Of a stretch of 64,000 bases of DNA, positions 45,901-58,215 are shown piece by piece. The stretch's first letter is position 1. The number at the start of each line of letters is the position of its first letter. Origin of the DNA: Deltaproteobacteria bacterium (GTDB taxonomy: Bacteria > Myxococcota_A > UBA9042 > PHBI01). The DNA lies in NCBI GenBank assembly GCA_020632715.1, contig JACKFA010000002.1, positions 362,501 to 426,500 on the forward strand, written 5' to 3'. Position numbers and translations under genes: made by a program. Below the pieces are notes generated by a model that had not been told where the DNA came from, did no database searches, and saw only the letters and a program-made list of their open reading frames with translations.

Positions 45901-48900
45901 CTCCGAGGTCGTCTTCCGGCGCTGCGTCTTCAACTACGACGGCACGGTGCGCGCGAAGGCGAGCGACTACGCGTCGGCGTCGGTGACCTCGTTCGCCGTG
46001 GACATGGACGACGACCCCGAGCTCGAGATCGTCGACGGCAACGCGGTCTACGACCTGCCCGCCGCCGGGGCCACGGCCCTCGTCCTGAAGTGGGCCATCC
46101 CCACCGGGAGCGCGGCGAGCCTCGACGCGGTCGGCGACTTCGACGGCGACGGCTACCCCGAGATCGTCCTCGTGACGGACGCCGCCAACGCCGTGGCGCT
46201 CTGGGACCCCGACGGGTCGAGCGACGCGGACGCGCTCGATGGCTGGTCGGCGGTCATCCTCGGCGGCGGCGGCGGCGCCCCGACGGTCGCGGACTTCGAC
46301 GGAGACGGCGAGGTCGAGGTCGGCGTCGCGGCCGCGGCCTTCTACGTCGTGTTCGACAACAACGGGACCGTGCTGTGGCAGAGCGCGACGCAGGACGGGT
46401 CGAGCCACAAGACCGGCTCGTCGGTGTTCGACTTCGACGGGGACGGCGCCGCCGAGGTGGTCTACGGCGACGAGAAGGTGCTGCGGATCTACGACGGGAA
46501 GACCGGGGAGGTGCGCGCGGCCATCGACGACCACGAGTCGGGCACGCTCTACGAGTACCCGGTCGTCGTCGACATCGACCACGACGGCGAGAGCGAGATC
46601 ATCCTCGCCTCGAACAACTACGGCGGGCGCGTCGGCTGGACGGGCGTCACGGCGCTCGGGAGCGAGACGCACTCGTGGAAGCCGGCGCGGCCGGTGTGGA
46701 ACCAGTTCGCGTACTCGATCTCGAACGTGAACGACGACGGCTCGATCCCGCAGAACCAGGCGCCGAACTGGGCGCGCTGGAACAACTTCCGCGCGGGGGC
46801 GCCCATCGAGGGGCTCGCGAACTGGCTCAGCGACGTGTACGTGGCGGGGACGAGCTATTGCGAGGCGGGGTGCTCGGCGGACACCGACGGGACGGCGCTG
46901 GTCGCGGTGACGGTGGTGGTGTCGAACCGCGGCAAGCTCGACGCGAGCGACGTGGACGTGAGCCTGATGCTCGGCGGGGTCGCGGGGACGGAGATCGGCC
47001 ACGGCGTCATCGACAGCGTTCCGAGCGGCGGTCAGGCGTACGTGACGATCACCGTGCCGCACACGAGCTGGACGGCGGGTGACGCGACGGTGGTGGTGAC
47101 GCCGGGTGCGAACACGCCGGAGTGCGACACGAGCAACAACACGGCGGTGATCGAGCACCCGATCGTGCTGGACTTCGACGACGACGGCATCGACGACGTG
47201 TGCGACGCGTGCGTGGCGATGGGTCAGCCGGAGGTGTGCGACGGGGTCGACAACGACTGCGACGGCGCGACGGACGCGGCGGACGCGGACTTCATCCGGC
47301 CGCCGTGCGAGCTGCAGGAGGGCGTGTGCGAGGGCACGACGAAGCCCGACGACCTCTGCATGGGGGAGGGCGGCTGGGCGCCCTGCGACGACGCCGTCTA
47401 CGCGAGCGCGACGACGGGGGGGCGTGACCCCGAGCTCGACGCGTGCGACGGGGGGTCGACAACGACTGCGACGGCACGACGGACGCGGCGGACGCGTCGC
47501 TCGACGTGGTGCTCTGCGAGAACCAGGCGGGGGTGTGCGCCGGGACGACGACGACGGCGGCGCAGTGCGTGAACGGGTCGTGGCTGCCGTGTAGCGACGA
47601 CGTCTACGCGACGCAGACCGAGGGTCTCTACGGGTCGGACGCGAACTGCGACGGCTACGACAACGACTGCGACGCGGTCGCCGACGACGAGTTCCCTTCG
47701 GAGGGGACGAGCTGCGGCGTCGGGGCGTGCGCGAGCGAGGGCGTGACGGTCTGCGTGAGCGGCGAGGTGCGCGACACCTGCGTCGAGGGGCAGCCGACGG
47801 ACGAGACGTGCGATGGCCAGGACAACGACTGCGACGGGCTCACGGACACGGCGGACCCGACGCTCGTGCACCCGCCGTGCGAGCTGCACACGGGGGTCTG
47901 CGCGGAGGCGGTGAAGCCGGACGGGCTGTGCGTCGACGGGGCGTGGCAGGCGTGCACGGATCAGGTCTACGCGGCGGCCGCGTACCCGGCGCAGTACAGC
48001 CACGTGGACGCGTCGTGCGATGGCCAGGACAACGACTGCGACGGGGCGACGGACGACGACTACGAGGGCGAGGCGACGACGTGCGGCGTCGGTCAGTGCG
48101 CGGGGTCGACGGGCGTGATGGCGTGCCAGGACGGCGAGGTGGTCGACACCTGCGACCCGACGGGCGAGGCGGGCGTCGAGACCTGCGACGGCGTCGACAA
48201 CGACTGCGACGGGCTCACCGACAACGCCGGCGAGGGCAGCGTCTGCGCGCCGGTCGACACGGAGGCGGTCTGCCCGGACGCGGTCATCGCCGAGACGACG
48301 GTGACCATCACCTTCTCGAACCCGGAGAACGGCGAGCAGGGCTACTTCGAGGTGCGCGTCGACGGCGGCGACTGGGTCGGCGTCGAGGACTCGAACGCGA
48401 CCATCGAGGGCCTCGAGAGCGGCGACCACACGGTCGAGGTGCGCGCGGTCGACCCGGCCGGGAACCCTGATCCGACGCCGGCGATCTGCGTCTTCACGGT
48501 CGATGACGGGCCCCCGGACACGTTCATCCCGGTGCACCCGGGCGATCCGACCGCGTCCACCACGGCGAGCTTCGCGTTCGACAGCGACGAGGACGACGTC
48601 GTGTACCTGTGCGTGCTGGACCCGGCGACGACGCCGCCGAGCGCGGAGGACTACGCGCCGTGCGAGCCGACGATGGTGTACGAGGAGCTCGGCGAGGGGA
48701 CGCACACGATCTGGGTGGCGGCTGAGGATCCGGCGGGGAACGTGGACCCGACGCCGGCGAGCTACACGTGGACGGTCGACACGAGCGTGCCGGACACGGT
48801 GATCACGTCGCAGCCGCCGAACCCGCAGGCGCAGGGGGGCGACTCGGAGTTCGAGTACGCGGACCCGAACGACGCGGAGCACGAGACGTTCGAGTGCCGG

Positions 48901-49836
48901 CTCGACGACGGCGCTTGGGAGCCGTGCGACGGGGGCGCGGACAACCTCGGTCAGCTCGGGCTCGGGCACCACGTGTTCCAGGTGCGGGCGTGCAACGCGG
49001 CGACGGGGGCGTGCGACGACACGCCTGCGAGCTACGAGTGGGAGGTGGTGGACTTCATCTGCACCGAGCCGCTCACGCTCGTCTGCGACGAGACCTACGA
49101 GGTGGACGCGCCGTCGGACGCGTGCGAGTGGGCGGGCGAGGTGACGGGGACGGCGACGATCGACTGCCGTCGTGAGCTGTCGGTCGCGGCGGAGAAGGAC
49201 CACTTCCCGGTCGGGACGTCGCTCGCGCTGTTCTCGACGCAGAACGACGACAACGTGACGGCGACGTGCGAGACGCAGGTCATCGTGAGCGACGTGACGC
49301 CGCCGGAGGTCACGTGCGGGACGTACGACGAGGTGACGGGTCGGATTCGCGCGAGCGCGACGGACGCGTGCGGGGTGACGGTGGAGATCACGTCGGTGTC
49401 GTGCGAGCGCGTGGTCGGCGACGACCGGTCGGCGCTGGACGAGTGCCCGACGCTGGTGCAGGGGGACCTCCTGACGGTGACGGGCGGGGTGGGTGCCGTG
49501 CTCGGGCTCACCTGGACGGTGACGGCGACGGACCCGTCGGAGAACGTGACGACCGAGGTCTGCACGGTGGACCTCGACCTCGACACCGACGGGGACGGGG
49601 TCGTCGACAGCGCGGACAACTGCCCGCTCGACGCGAACACGGACCAGACGGACATCGACGTGGACGGGATCGGGGACGTGTGCGACGAGTCGCCGGGCGA
49701 CGGGATCGTGGCGCAGGGCGGCGGGGGCTGCGCGGGCGGCGGCGCCGGCGGGGCGGCGGCGGGGCTCGGGCTCGCGCTGGCGCTCGGGGCGGCGATGTGG
49801 CTCCGGCGGCGCCGGGCGGTGGCCCGCGACCTGTAG
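42941..49836 (+). CDS. Giant surface protein A with FG-GAP, MopE-type and thrombospondin repeats, MYXO-CTERM-like tail (one frame break)
   Basis: About 2,298 residues if one frame break near 47440-47460 is repaired; the run there is six G where copy C has four. Order: signal peptide (ends near AQA, 27); a beta-rich, propeller-like region (30-390); a Cys-rich domain (about 515-740, motif YPAIASCGGAWSVGGMF); FG-GAP/VCBS-like repeats with DLDGDGRPE and DFDGDGEVE (840-1255); a CARDB-like domain; an array of CDGxDNDCDG MopE-type metal-binding motifs (seven in all); Ig-like modules; thrombospondin type 3 repeats (DTDGDGVVDSADNC); and a tail with Cys, AAAGLGLALALGAAMWL and RRRR. It is thus exported and surface-anchored. 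GAGG precedes the ATG. An adhesive or metal-binding matrix role is inferred. Confidence 0.82.
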
Positions 49837-49846
49837 GGGCGGTCCC

Positions 49847-49867
49847 GGGCGGCCACAAGGGCCGCCC
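49847..49867. terminator. Hairpin after gene A (REP-like palindrome)
   Basis: GGGCGGCC (49847-49854) and GGCCGCCC (49860-49867) close an ACAAG loop, 10 bp after the stop. The same core GGGGCGGCC(C)..GTGGCCGCC recurs through the spacers, so it may serve as a terminator, a REP-like element, or both. Confidence 0.5.
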
Positions 49868-49931
49868 CTACGGGGTGTCCCGCGATGTGGGGCGGCCGGT
49901 GTGGCGACCTGTGGGGCGCCGCGAGGCGCGG

Positions 49932-50330
49932 CGATGTGGTTCCGGCGGCCCCGGGCGGTGGCCTGGCCCGCGTGGGGGGCGGCCCTCGTGGCCGCCCGCG
50001 AGGCGCGACGAGGGCGGCGATGTGGGTCCCGGCGGCCCCAGGCGGTGGCCTGGCCCGCGTAGGGGCGGCCCCGTGGCGGCCGCTGAGGCCGCTACGGGGT
50101 GTCGATGTGGTTCCGGCGGCCCGGGCGGTGGCCTGGCCCGCGTAGGGGCGGCCGAGGCGGCCACAAGGGGGCCCCGGGGGGTGTCGGCCTGGCGTCCACC
50201 GAGGGGCGGCCCTCGTGGCCGCCCGCGAGGCGCGACGGGGCGGCGATGTGGTTCCGGCGGCCCCAGGCGGTGGCCTGGCCCGCGTAGGGGCGGCCCTCGT
50301 GGCCGCCCGCGCGACCGGGTTCGCTGCGAC
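49932..50330. repeat. Tandem array of degenerate 3'-end units (first spacer)
   Basis: Four units open with GCGATGTGGTTCCGGCGGCC or a variant near 49932, 50017, 50104 and 50243. Each continues with GGCGGTGGCCTGGCCCGCGTAGGGGCGGCC, and a CTCGTGGCCGCC palindrome arm follows in most. Unit length is about 83 bp, with longer insertions between some. The first half of a unit aligns with the last 55 bp of gene A. Confidence 0.75.
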
Positions 50331-53300
50331 GCGCCAGGCCGTGCTCCGCGCAGGACGTCCCGCGCGGGGAGATCGCGCTCAAGTCTTGCGCTGCGCGCGC
50401 CGAGGGAGTTTTTGACCTCACTCACCTCTCGTCGCTATGTCAGAGCGCACACGCCCTCATCACCACCACGGTCACGGCGCGGTGCTCTCTTCCAAGGGAA
50501 AGGCCATGAACAGGCAGCCATCGCCAAGCGCGCTCCTCGGCTCGTCCTCGGCGTCATCACCGTCACGGGGCTCGCTCCGGGCGCGGCACGCGCGCAGACC
50601 TGCCGAGCGGCAAGTCCTGCTTCTACGTCCCCCCCGCTCATGAAGAACCCCGGCGGCAACTACCCGAACCCGGGCTGGGACATGGTCCTCGCCTCACCGG
50701 GCGGCGCGATCACGGGCACCTACACGATCGGCACCGCCGCGGCCGTCCCCTTCGACGTCTCGAGCGGCACGCCGCTCAACGTCGCCCTCGCCGCGGGTGT
50801 CGGCGTCTCGACGAACTACGCCGTCGCCGAGAAGCAGGGGATCTTCATCGTCGCGGACCGCGCAGACCTCGGCGTCGTGCAGCGCTTCGTCGGCGGCCCC
50901 TGGAACAGCTCGGCGACCATCAAGGAGGCGACCTTCTCCCTCGGGACGCGCTTCCGCCTCGATGGCTACATGCTCGACGGCGCCAACATCAACGCCCCGG
51001 ATACGGGCCACGACACCGTCTCGATCTACGCGCCCTTCGGCGCCGACGTGACCATCGATCCCCCCGGCGACGACCCGACCTTCTGGGCCGACGGCTGGGC
51101 CGCCAACGTGCGCACGGTGTCGCTCACCGCGGGGCAGACCATCGTCCTCCGGACGAAGCAGGCCTGCGGCTTCGACCTCTCCGGCGCGCTCCTCACGTCG
51201 ACGAACCCCGTCTCCGTCATCACGGGCGGCCGCGGCTGGGCCGGCGTCTGCTCGGGAGACGGCACGTCGAGCACCTGCGGCGACGACGGCGTCGACCACG
51301 CCATCCCCGAGAGCGGCGTCGGCACGCAGTACGTCGTCGACAGCTACCCCGGCGCCAACGCCCAGCGCGTCGACGTCATCGCCACGGTCGACGCCACCGT
51401 CGTCACCGTGAACGGCACGGTCGCCGCCACGCTGAACGCCGGCGCGATCCACCGCTTCAACCCGACCGGCGTCACGTACATCGAGACGAGCGCCCCCGCC
51501 TACGTCTATGAGAACGCGGGCAACACGACCTGCGAGGCCGGCCTCAGCGTGATCCCGCCGCTCGCGCTCCGCGGCGGCACCGCGCTCGGCATCGACTTCA
51601 ACGTCAACGGCTCGGGCGTCGCGAACGTCATCCTCGCGACGGCCGACGTCGCCACGATCACGCTCGACGGCAACACCGTCGCCGGCACCGCGACGCTCGT
51701 GCCCGGTCGCGCCGACCTGAGCGCCGTGCGCTTCGCCGTGGGCGGCGGCAACCACCGCGTCGCCGCGGCCGGCGACTTCCAGCTGGGCCTCGTCACCTAC
51801 GCGAGCGGCACCGGCCTCTTCGCCTACTACAACCCCTTCCGCCTCCCGGGCTGCGGCGACGGCACGCAGAGCGCCACCGAGGCCTGCGACGACGGCAACG
51901 TCGACGACGGCGACAGGTGCAGCGCGACCTGCCGCCTCGAGATCGGCGAGGTCGGCTGCGTCGACAGCGAAGACTGCGTCGCGAGCGGCGCCTGCAGCGG
52001 CGGCACGTGCGTGAACCGCTGCCAGAGCAGCGCCGACTGCGCCGACGCCGACGACTGCACCATCGACGCCTGCGACCAGCAGACCGGCCTCTGCACGAAC
52101 GAGCGCTCGCAGAGCGCGGAGTGCCTCCTGCGCAACGGCTGCGCGGACGGGTCGCGCGAGGGCTACACCAACGAGGGCACCTACCCGGCGATCGCGTCGT
52201 GCGGCGGCGCGTGGTCGGTCGGCGGCATGTTCCACGACGAGCCCGCGTGCGATCGGCAGGCCGGCAACGACGGCGCGAACGCGGCCGGCGCGGGCTGCAA
52301 CGTGCAGGACCTGTGCGCAGAGGGCTGGCACGTCTGCTACGGCCCCGCGGACGTCCGGAGCCGCGTCGGCGACGCCGGCTGCAACGACGCCGTGGCCGGG
52401 AACTACCCGAACAGCGGGACCGGGCCCCTCGCCGACGGCGTGACGGTGCCGCCCGGCGGCGCGTTCTTCGCGACGGCCACGGCCGGCCCCGGCAACAGGA
52501 TCTGCGACGACTTCGTCAACGGCGTCGCGTCCCAGTTCAACGACGTGTTCGGCTGCGGCAACCTCGGCGCGCGGCCGACCGGGGCGACGTGCGCGCCGTT
52601 CAACCGGTTCTCGAACAACAACTGCGTCTCGTTCCAGAGCGCGGGCTACCTGACCCCTGGCTTCGACCACCCGGCCACGGACTACGGCTACGCGGACTCC
52701 ACGCAGTGGGCGTGGACCTGCTCGGGGTCGACGGTCGAGTCGCAGAACATCGTCAAGACGATGCCGGATGTGCAGGGCGGCGTCATGTGCTGCAAGAACG
52801 CCGATCCCTCGCTCCCCGAGATCTGCGACGGCATCGACAACGACACCGACGGCACCGTCGACGAGACGACCTTCGCCGACGGCGTCGAGGTCACGGTGGG
52901 GCGGCGCTGCGTCGTCGACGGGCAGTGCGGCGTCACGGACTGCACGCGCGACGGCGGCTTCGAGTGCACGAACCTCGGCCCGTGTGAGCTCGCGATGTGC
53001 GGCGGCGAGGAGCCCGCGCTCGGCGAGGTGATGGTCGACGAGACCTGCGAGCTGCCGCCCGTCATCGGGACGATCGACCCCGTCGTCGAGTGGCACAAGG
53101 GCTCGTTCACGGAGTACCCCTCCTACGATCAGGTCATGATGCAGCCGGTCGCGGCGAACCTCACCGACGACAACGGCGACGGGGTCATCGACGAGGACGA
53201 CGTCCCCGACGTGGTTCTCACGCGCTTCACGGGGTCGAGCTACGGTTCCGTCGGCGTCATCACGGCGCTGTCCGGCGACGACGGCCACGAGCTCTGGTCG

Positions 53301-56290
53301 ATCGCGTCGTTCGTGCTCGACGGGACCACCTACCAGCCCTACAGCTCGAGCGGCGTCGCGATCGGCGACCTCGACGGCGACGGACTCCCCGAGGTCTGCT
53401 TCTCGACACCGAGCGGCCTCGCCTGCGTGACCGTCGCCGCGCCGGGCTCCGGATCGGCGGTCCCCACCGGGCGCTTCGTCGCCGGGGACTGCGGCACGAA
53501 CCCGTACGTGCTGCCGGCGATCGCGGACGTCGATCACGATGGTCTGGCCGAGGTGATCTTCAGGTCGTGCGTCTTCGCCTACGACGGCACCTTCGTCGGC
53601 TCGCCCGCGTCGCTCACCAACGCCTCGATCACGTCGTTCGCGGTGAACATGGACGACGATCCGGAGCTCGAGGTGGTCGACGGCGTGCGCGTCTACGACC
53701 TGCCGCCGGCCGGCTCGACGACGATGCCCGTGCGGTACGCGCTCGAAGGCGTCGGGGCCGCGTTCGCCGCGGTCGGCGACTTCGACGGCGACGGCATGCC
53801 CGAGATCGCCGCGGTGGAGACCGCGACGGCCAAGGTCTACCTCTACGACCCGGACGGCGCCACGGACGCCGACACGAAGGACGGCTGGACGGTCACCATC
53901 GCAGACGGCGGGTCGGGCGCGCGCGGCGGCCCGCCGACGGTCGCGGACTTCGACGGAGACGGCGAGGTCGAGGTCGGCGTCGCCGCCGAGTACCAGTACA
54001 CCGTGTACGACAACAACGGGACGCGGCTCTGGGGGACGAACACGCAGGACGCGTCGAGCCGCGACACCGGCTCGTCGGTGTTCGACTTCGACGGCGACGG
54101 CGCGGCCGAGGTCGTCTACGCGGACGAGCAGAACCTCCACATCTACGACGGGAAGACGGGTGCCGAGCGCGCGACCATCTCGGACCACGGATCCGGCACG
54201 ATCGTCGAGTATCCGATCGTCGTGGACATCGACCACGACGGGGAGAGCGAGATCGTGCTCGCCTCGAACAACTACGCGTTCGCGGGCTGGACGGGGATCA
54301 CGGTCCTCGGGAGCGAGAGCCGCTCGTGGACGCCCGCGCGGCCGGTCTGGAACCAGTACGCGTACTCGATCTCGAATGTGAACGACGACGGCTCGATCCC
54401 GCAGAACCAGGCGCCGAACTGGGCGCGCTGGAACAACTTCCGCGCGGGGGCGCCCATCGAGGGGCTCGCGAACTGGCTCAGCGACGTGTACGTGGCGGGG
54501 ACGAGCTATTGCGAGGCGGGGTGCTCGGCGGACACCGACGGGACGGCGCAGATCGCGGTGACGGTGGTGGTGTCGAACCGCGGCAAGCTCGACGCGAGCG
54601 ACGTGGACGTGAGCCTGATGCTCGGCGGGGTCGAGGGGACGGAGATCGGCCACGGCGTCATCGACAGCGTTCCGAGCGGCGGGCAGGCGTACGTGACGAT
54701 CACCGTGCCGCACACGAGCTGGACGGCGGGTGACGCGACGGTGGTGGTGACGCCGGGTGCGAACACGCCGGAGTGCGACACGAGCAACAACACGGCGGTG
54801 ATCGAGCACCCGATCGTGCTGGACTTCGACGACGACGGCATCGACGACGTGTGCGACGCGTGCGTGGCGATGGGTCAGCCGGAGGTGTGCGACGGGGTCG
54901 ACAACGACTGCGACGGCGCGACGGACGCGGCGGACGCGGACTTCATCCGGCCGCGCCGTGCGAGCTGCAGGAGGGCGTGTGCGAGGGCACGACGAAGCCC
55001 GACGACCTCTGCATGGGGAGGGCGGCTGGGCGCCCTGCGACGACGCCGTCTACGCGAGCGCGACGGAGGGGCGTACGACCCCGAGCTCGACGCGTGCGAC
55101 AGGGTCGACAACGACTGCGACGGCACGACGGACGCGGCGGACGCGTCGCTCGACGTGGTGCTCTGCGAGAACCAGGCGGGGGTGTGCGCCAGGACGACGA
55201 CGACGGCGGCGCAGTGCGTGAACGGGTCGTGGCTGCCGTGCAGCGACGAGGTCTACGCGACGCAGACCGAGGGTCTCTACGGGTCGGACGCGAACTGCGA
55301 CGGCTACGACAACGACTGCGACGCGGTCGCCGACGACGAGTTCCCTTCGGAGGGACGAGCTGCGGCGTCGGCGCGTGCGCGAGCGAGGGCGTGACGGTCT
55401 GCGTGAGCGGCGAGGTGCGCGACACCTGCGTCGAGGGCAGCCGACGGACGAGACGTGCGACGGGCAGGACAACGACTGCGACGGGCTCACGGACACGGCG
55501 GACCCGACGCTCGTGCACCCGCCGTGCGAGCTGCACACGGGGGTCTGCGCGGAGGCGGTGAAGCCGGACGGGCTGTGCGTCGACGGGGCGTGGCAGGCGT
55601 GCACGGATCAGGTCTACGCGGCGGCCGCGTACCCGGCGCAGTACAGCCACGTGGACGCGTCGTGCGATGGCCAGGACAACGACTGCGACGGGGCGACGGA
55701 CGACGACTACGAGGGCGAGGCGACGACGTGCGGCGTCGGTCAGTGCGCGGGGTCGACGGGCGTGATGGCGTGCCAGGACGGCGAGGTGGTCGACACCTGC
55801 GACCCGACGGGCGAGGCGGGCGTCGAGACCTGCGACGGCGTCGACAACGACTGCGACGGGCTCACCGACAACGCCGGCGAGGGCAGCGTCTGCGCGCCGG
55901 TCGACACGGAGGCGGTCTGCCCGGACGCGGTCATCGCCGAGACGACGGTGACCATCATTACCTTCTCGAACCCGGAGAACGGCGAGCAGGGCTACTTCGA
56001 GGTGCGCGTCGACGGCGGCGACTGGGTCGGCGTCGAGGACTCGAACGCGACCATCGAGGGCCTCGAGAGCGGCGACCACACGGTCGAGGTGCGCGCGGTC
56101 GACCCGGCCGGGAACCCTGATCCCACCCCGGCGATCTGCGTCTTCACGGTCGATGACGGGCCTCCGGACACGTTCATCCCGGTGCACCCGGGCGATCCGA
56201 CCGCGTCCACCACGGCGAGCTTCGCGTTCGACAGCGACGAGGACGACGTCGTGTACCTGTGCGTGCTGGACCCGGCGACGACGCCGCCGA
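50290..56290 (+). repeat. Direct repeat, copy 1 (matches 58000-64000)
   Basis: From the repeat spacer through the promoter and most of gene B, the sequence is matched almost base for base 7.71 kb downstream. For example, ATG 50506 corresponds to 58216, and 56281-56290 to 63991-64000. Differences are scattered substitutions and single-base changes in G/C runs. The second copy runs off the window. Confidence 0.9.
50412..50441 (+). promoter_or_regulatory. Putative promoter of gene B
   Basis: TTGACC, an 18-bp spacer and TATGTC lie about 65 bp before the ATG at 50506. A run of five to six T precedes the -35 box. The same element precedes gene C. Confidence 0.5.
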
Positions 56291-57568
56291 GCGCGGAGGA
56301 CTACGCGCCGTGCGAGCCGACGATGGTGTACGAGGAGCTCGGCGAGGGGACGCACACGATCTGGGTGGCGGCTGAGGATCCGGCGGGGAACGTGGACCCG
56401 ACGCCGGCGAGCTACACGTGGACGGTCGACACGAGCGTGCCGGACACGGTGATCACGTCGCAGCCGCCGAACCCGCAGGCGCAGGGGGGCGACTCGGAGT
56501 TCGAGTACGCGGACCCGAACGACGCGGAGCACGAGACGTTCGAGTGCCGGCTCGACGACGGCGCTTGGGAGCCGTGCGACGGGGGCGCGGACAACCTCGG
56601 TCAGCTCGGGCTCGGGCACCACGTGTTCCAGGTGCGGGCGTGCAACGCGGCGACGGGGGCGTGCGACGACACGCCTGCGAGCTACGAGTGGGAGGTGGTG
56701 GACTTCATCTGCACCGAGTTGCCGCTCACGCTCGTCTGCGACGAGACCTACGAGGTGGACGCGCCGTCGGACGCGTGCGAGTGGGCGGGCGAGGTGACGG
56801 GGACGGCGACGATCGACTGCCGTCGTGAGCTGTCGGTCGCGGCGGAGAAGGACCACTTCCCGGTCGGGACGTCGCTCGCGCTGTTCTCGACGCAGAACGA
56901 CGACAACGTAACGGCGACGTGCGAGACGCAGGTCATCGTGAGCGACGTGACGCCGCCGGAGGTCACGTGCGGGACGTACGACGAGGTGACGGGCCGGATC
57001 CGCGCGAGCGCGACGGACGCGTGCGGGGTGACGGTGGAGATCACGTCGGTGTCGTGCGAGCGCGTGGTCGGCGACGACCGGTCGGCGCTGGACGAGTGCC
57101 CGACGCTGGTGCAGGGGGACCTCCTGACGGTGACGGGCGGGGTGGGTGCCGTGCTCGGGCTCACCTGGACGGTGACGGCGACGGACCCGTCGGAGAACGT
57201 GACGACCGAGGTCTGCACGGTGGACCTCGACCTCGACACCGACGGGGACGGGGTCGTCGACAGCGCGGACAACTGCCCGCTCGACGCGAACACGGACCAG
57301 ACGGACATCGACGTGGACGGGATCGGGGACGTGTGCGACGAGTCGCCGGGCGACGGGATCGTGGCGCAGGGCGGCGGGGCTGCGCGGGCGGCGGCGCCGG
57401 CGGGGCGGCGGCGGCGGGCTCAGGCGCGCTGGCGCTCAGGGCGGCGATGTGGCTGGCGGCTCGCCAGGGGCGGCGAGTCCGGCGGCGCCGAGCGGTGGCC
57501 TGTGGCTCCGGCGGCGCGGGTGTCGGGCGGATGGCTCCGGCCGCCGGGCGGTGGCCCGCGACCTGTAG
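50506..57568 (+). CDS. Giant surface protein B, IgGFc-binding-like N-terminus (frame-interrupted)
   Basis: A paralog of A and near-twin of C. Signal peptide, then an IgGFc-binding-type N-terminal domain (DTVSIYAPFGADVTI, PVSVITGGRGWAGVC, TVVTVNGTVAATLNAGAIHRF, APAYVYENAG), a Myxococcus Cys-rich repeat (CGDGTQSATEACDDGNVDDGD), and the same Cys-rich, FG-GAP-like, MopE-type, Ig-like and thrombospondin blocks as A. The frame is broken near 50540, 50600-50630, 54950, 55010-55110, 55352, 55436 and 57378. Comparison with A or C shows each is a short indel, mostly in a G or C run. The anchor tail is altered (AAAAGSGALALRAAMWLAARQGRRVRRRR), and its true stop is uncertain. The end is placed by homology with the stop of A. 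Confidence 0.65.
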
Positions 57569-57714
57569 GGGCGGTCCCGGCGGCCGGGGCCGCAGGGTGT
57601 CGGTGCGGCGATGTGGCTGGCGGCGGCGGCGGTGGGGGCCGCCGGCCCAGGCGGCGGCGATGTCCCGGCGGCGCCAGGCGGGGCGGCCCTCGTGGCCGCC
57701 GCGCGACGGGTGCG

Positions 57715-58030
57715 CGACGATGTGGTTCCGGCGGCCCCGGGCGGTGGCCTGGCCCGCGTAGGGGCGGCCCTCGTGGGCCGCCCGCGAGGCGCGACGGGGC
57801 GGCGATGTGGTTCCGGCGGCCCCAGGCGGTGGCCTGGCCCGCGTAGGGGCGGCCCCGGGCGGCCACAAGGGGCGCCCCCTACGGGGGGTCGGTGGAGCGG
57901 CCCCCCGTAGGGGCGGCCCTCGTGGCCGCCCGCGAGGCGCGACGGGGCGGCGATGTGGTTCCGGCGGCCCCAGGCGGTGGCCTGGCCCGCGTAGGGGCGG
58001 CCCTCGTGGCCGCCCGCGCGACCGGGTTCG
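57715..58030. repeat. Tandem array of degenerate 3'-end units (second spacer)
   Basis: Units open with GATGTGGTTCCGGCGGCCCC near 57718, 57804 and 57952. Each continues into GGCGGTGGCCTGGCCCGCGTAGGGGCGGCC and most into a GTGGCCGCC palindrome arm. A palindromic insert GGGCGGCCACAAGGGGCGCC lies at about 57857. Confidence 0.75.
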
Positions 58031-58121
58031 CTGCGACGCGCCAGGCCGTGCTCCGCGCAGGACGTCCCGCGCGGGGGGAGATCGCGCTCAAGTCTTGCGC
58101 TGCGCGCGCCGAGGGAGTTTT

Positions 58122-58151
58122 TTGACCTCACTCACCTCTCGTCGCTATGTC
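58122..58151 (+). promoter_or_regulatory. Putative promoter of gene C
   Basis: TTGACC (58122-58127), an 18-bp spacer and TATGTC (58146-58151) lie about 65 bp before the ATG at 58216. It is identical to the gene B promoter except for one T in the preceding T run. Confidence 0.5.
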
Positions 58152-58215
58152 AGAGCGCACACGCCCTCATCACCACCACGGTCACGGCGCGGTGCTCTCT
58201 TCCAAGGGAAAGGCC

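Larger units (their letters stand above)
49837..50505. other. Spacer A-B: reiterated 3'-end repeats and promoter
   Basis: No independent gene is seen. The left 500 bp are repeats related to the last 55 bp of gene A plus the palindromic GGGGCGGCC...GGCCGCC element. The right 100 bp hold the promoter and leader of gene B. Short frames here read AMWFRRPQAVAWPA-stop, echoing the anchor tail of A. Confidence 0.7.
57569..58215. other. Spacer B-C: reiterated 3'-end repeats and promoter
   Basis: 647 bp with the same design as spacer A-B: repeat units on the left, promoter and leader on the right. No independent gene is seen. The left 150 bp are a more scrambled GC-rich version of the anchor-coding 3' end. 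Confidence 0.7.

Noticed and set aside
43139..47158. 1,339-codon minus-strand frame opposite gene A, and a similar one opposite gene B
   Set aside because: Open only because the sense codons are GC-rich. The composition is Val/Arg/Asp shadow text that repeats wherever the sense repeats do.
49932..50330. Spacer repeats considered as an insertion sequence or CRISPR
   Set aside because: No transposase, no spacer structure, and the units align with the 3' end of gene A.
58147..58215. Upstream ATG giving gene C a His-rich N-terminus (RPHHHHGHG)
   Set aside because: It lies inside the putative -10 box and would hide the signal peptide that begins at 58216.
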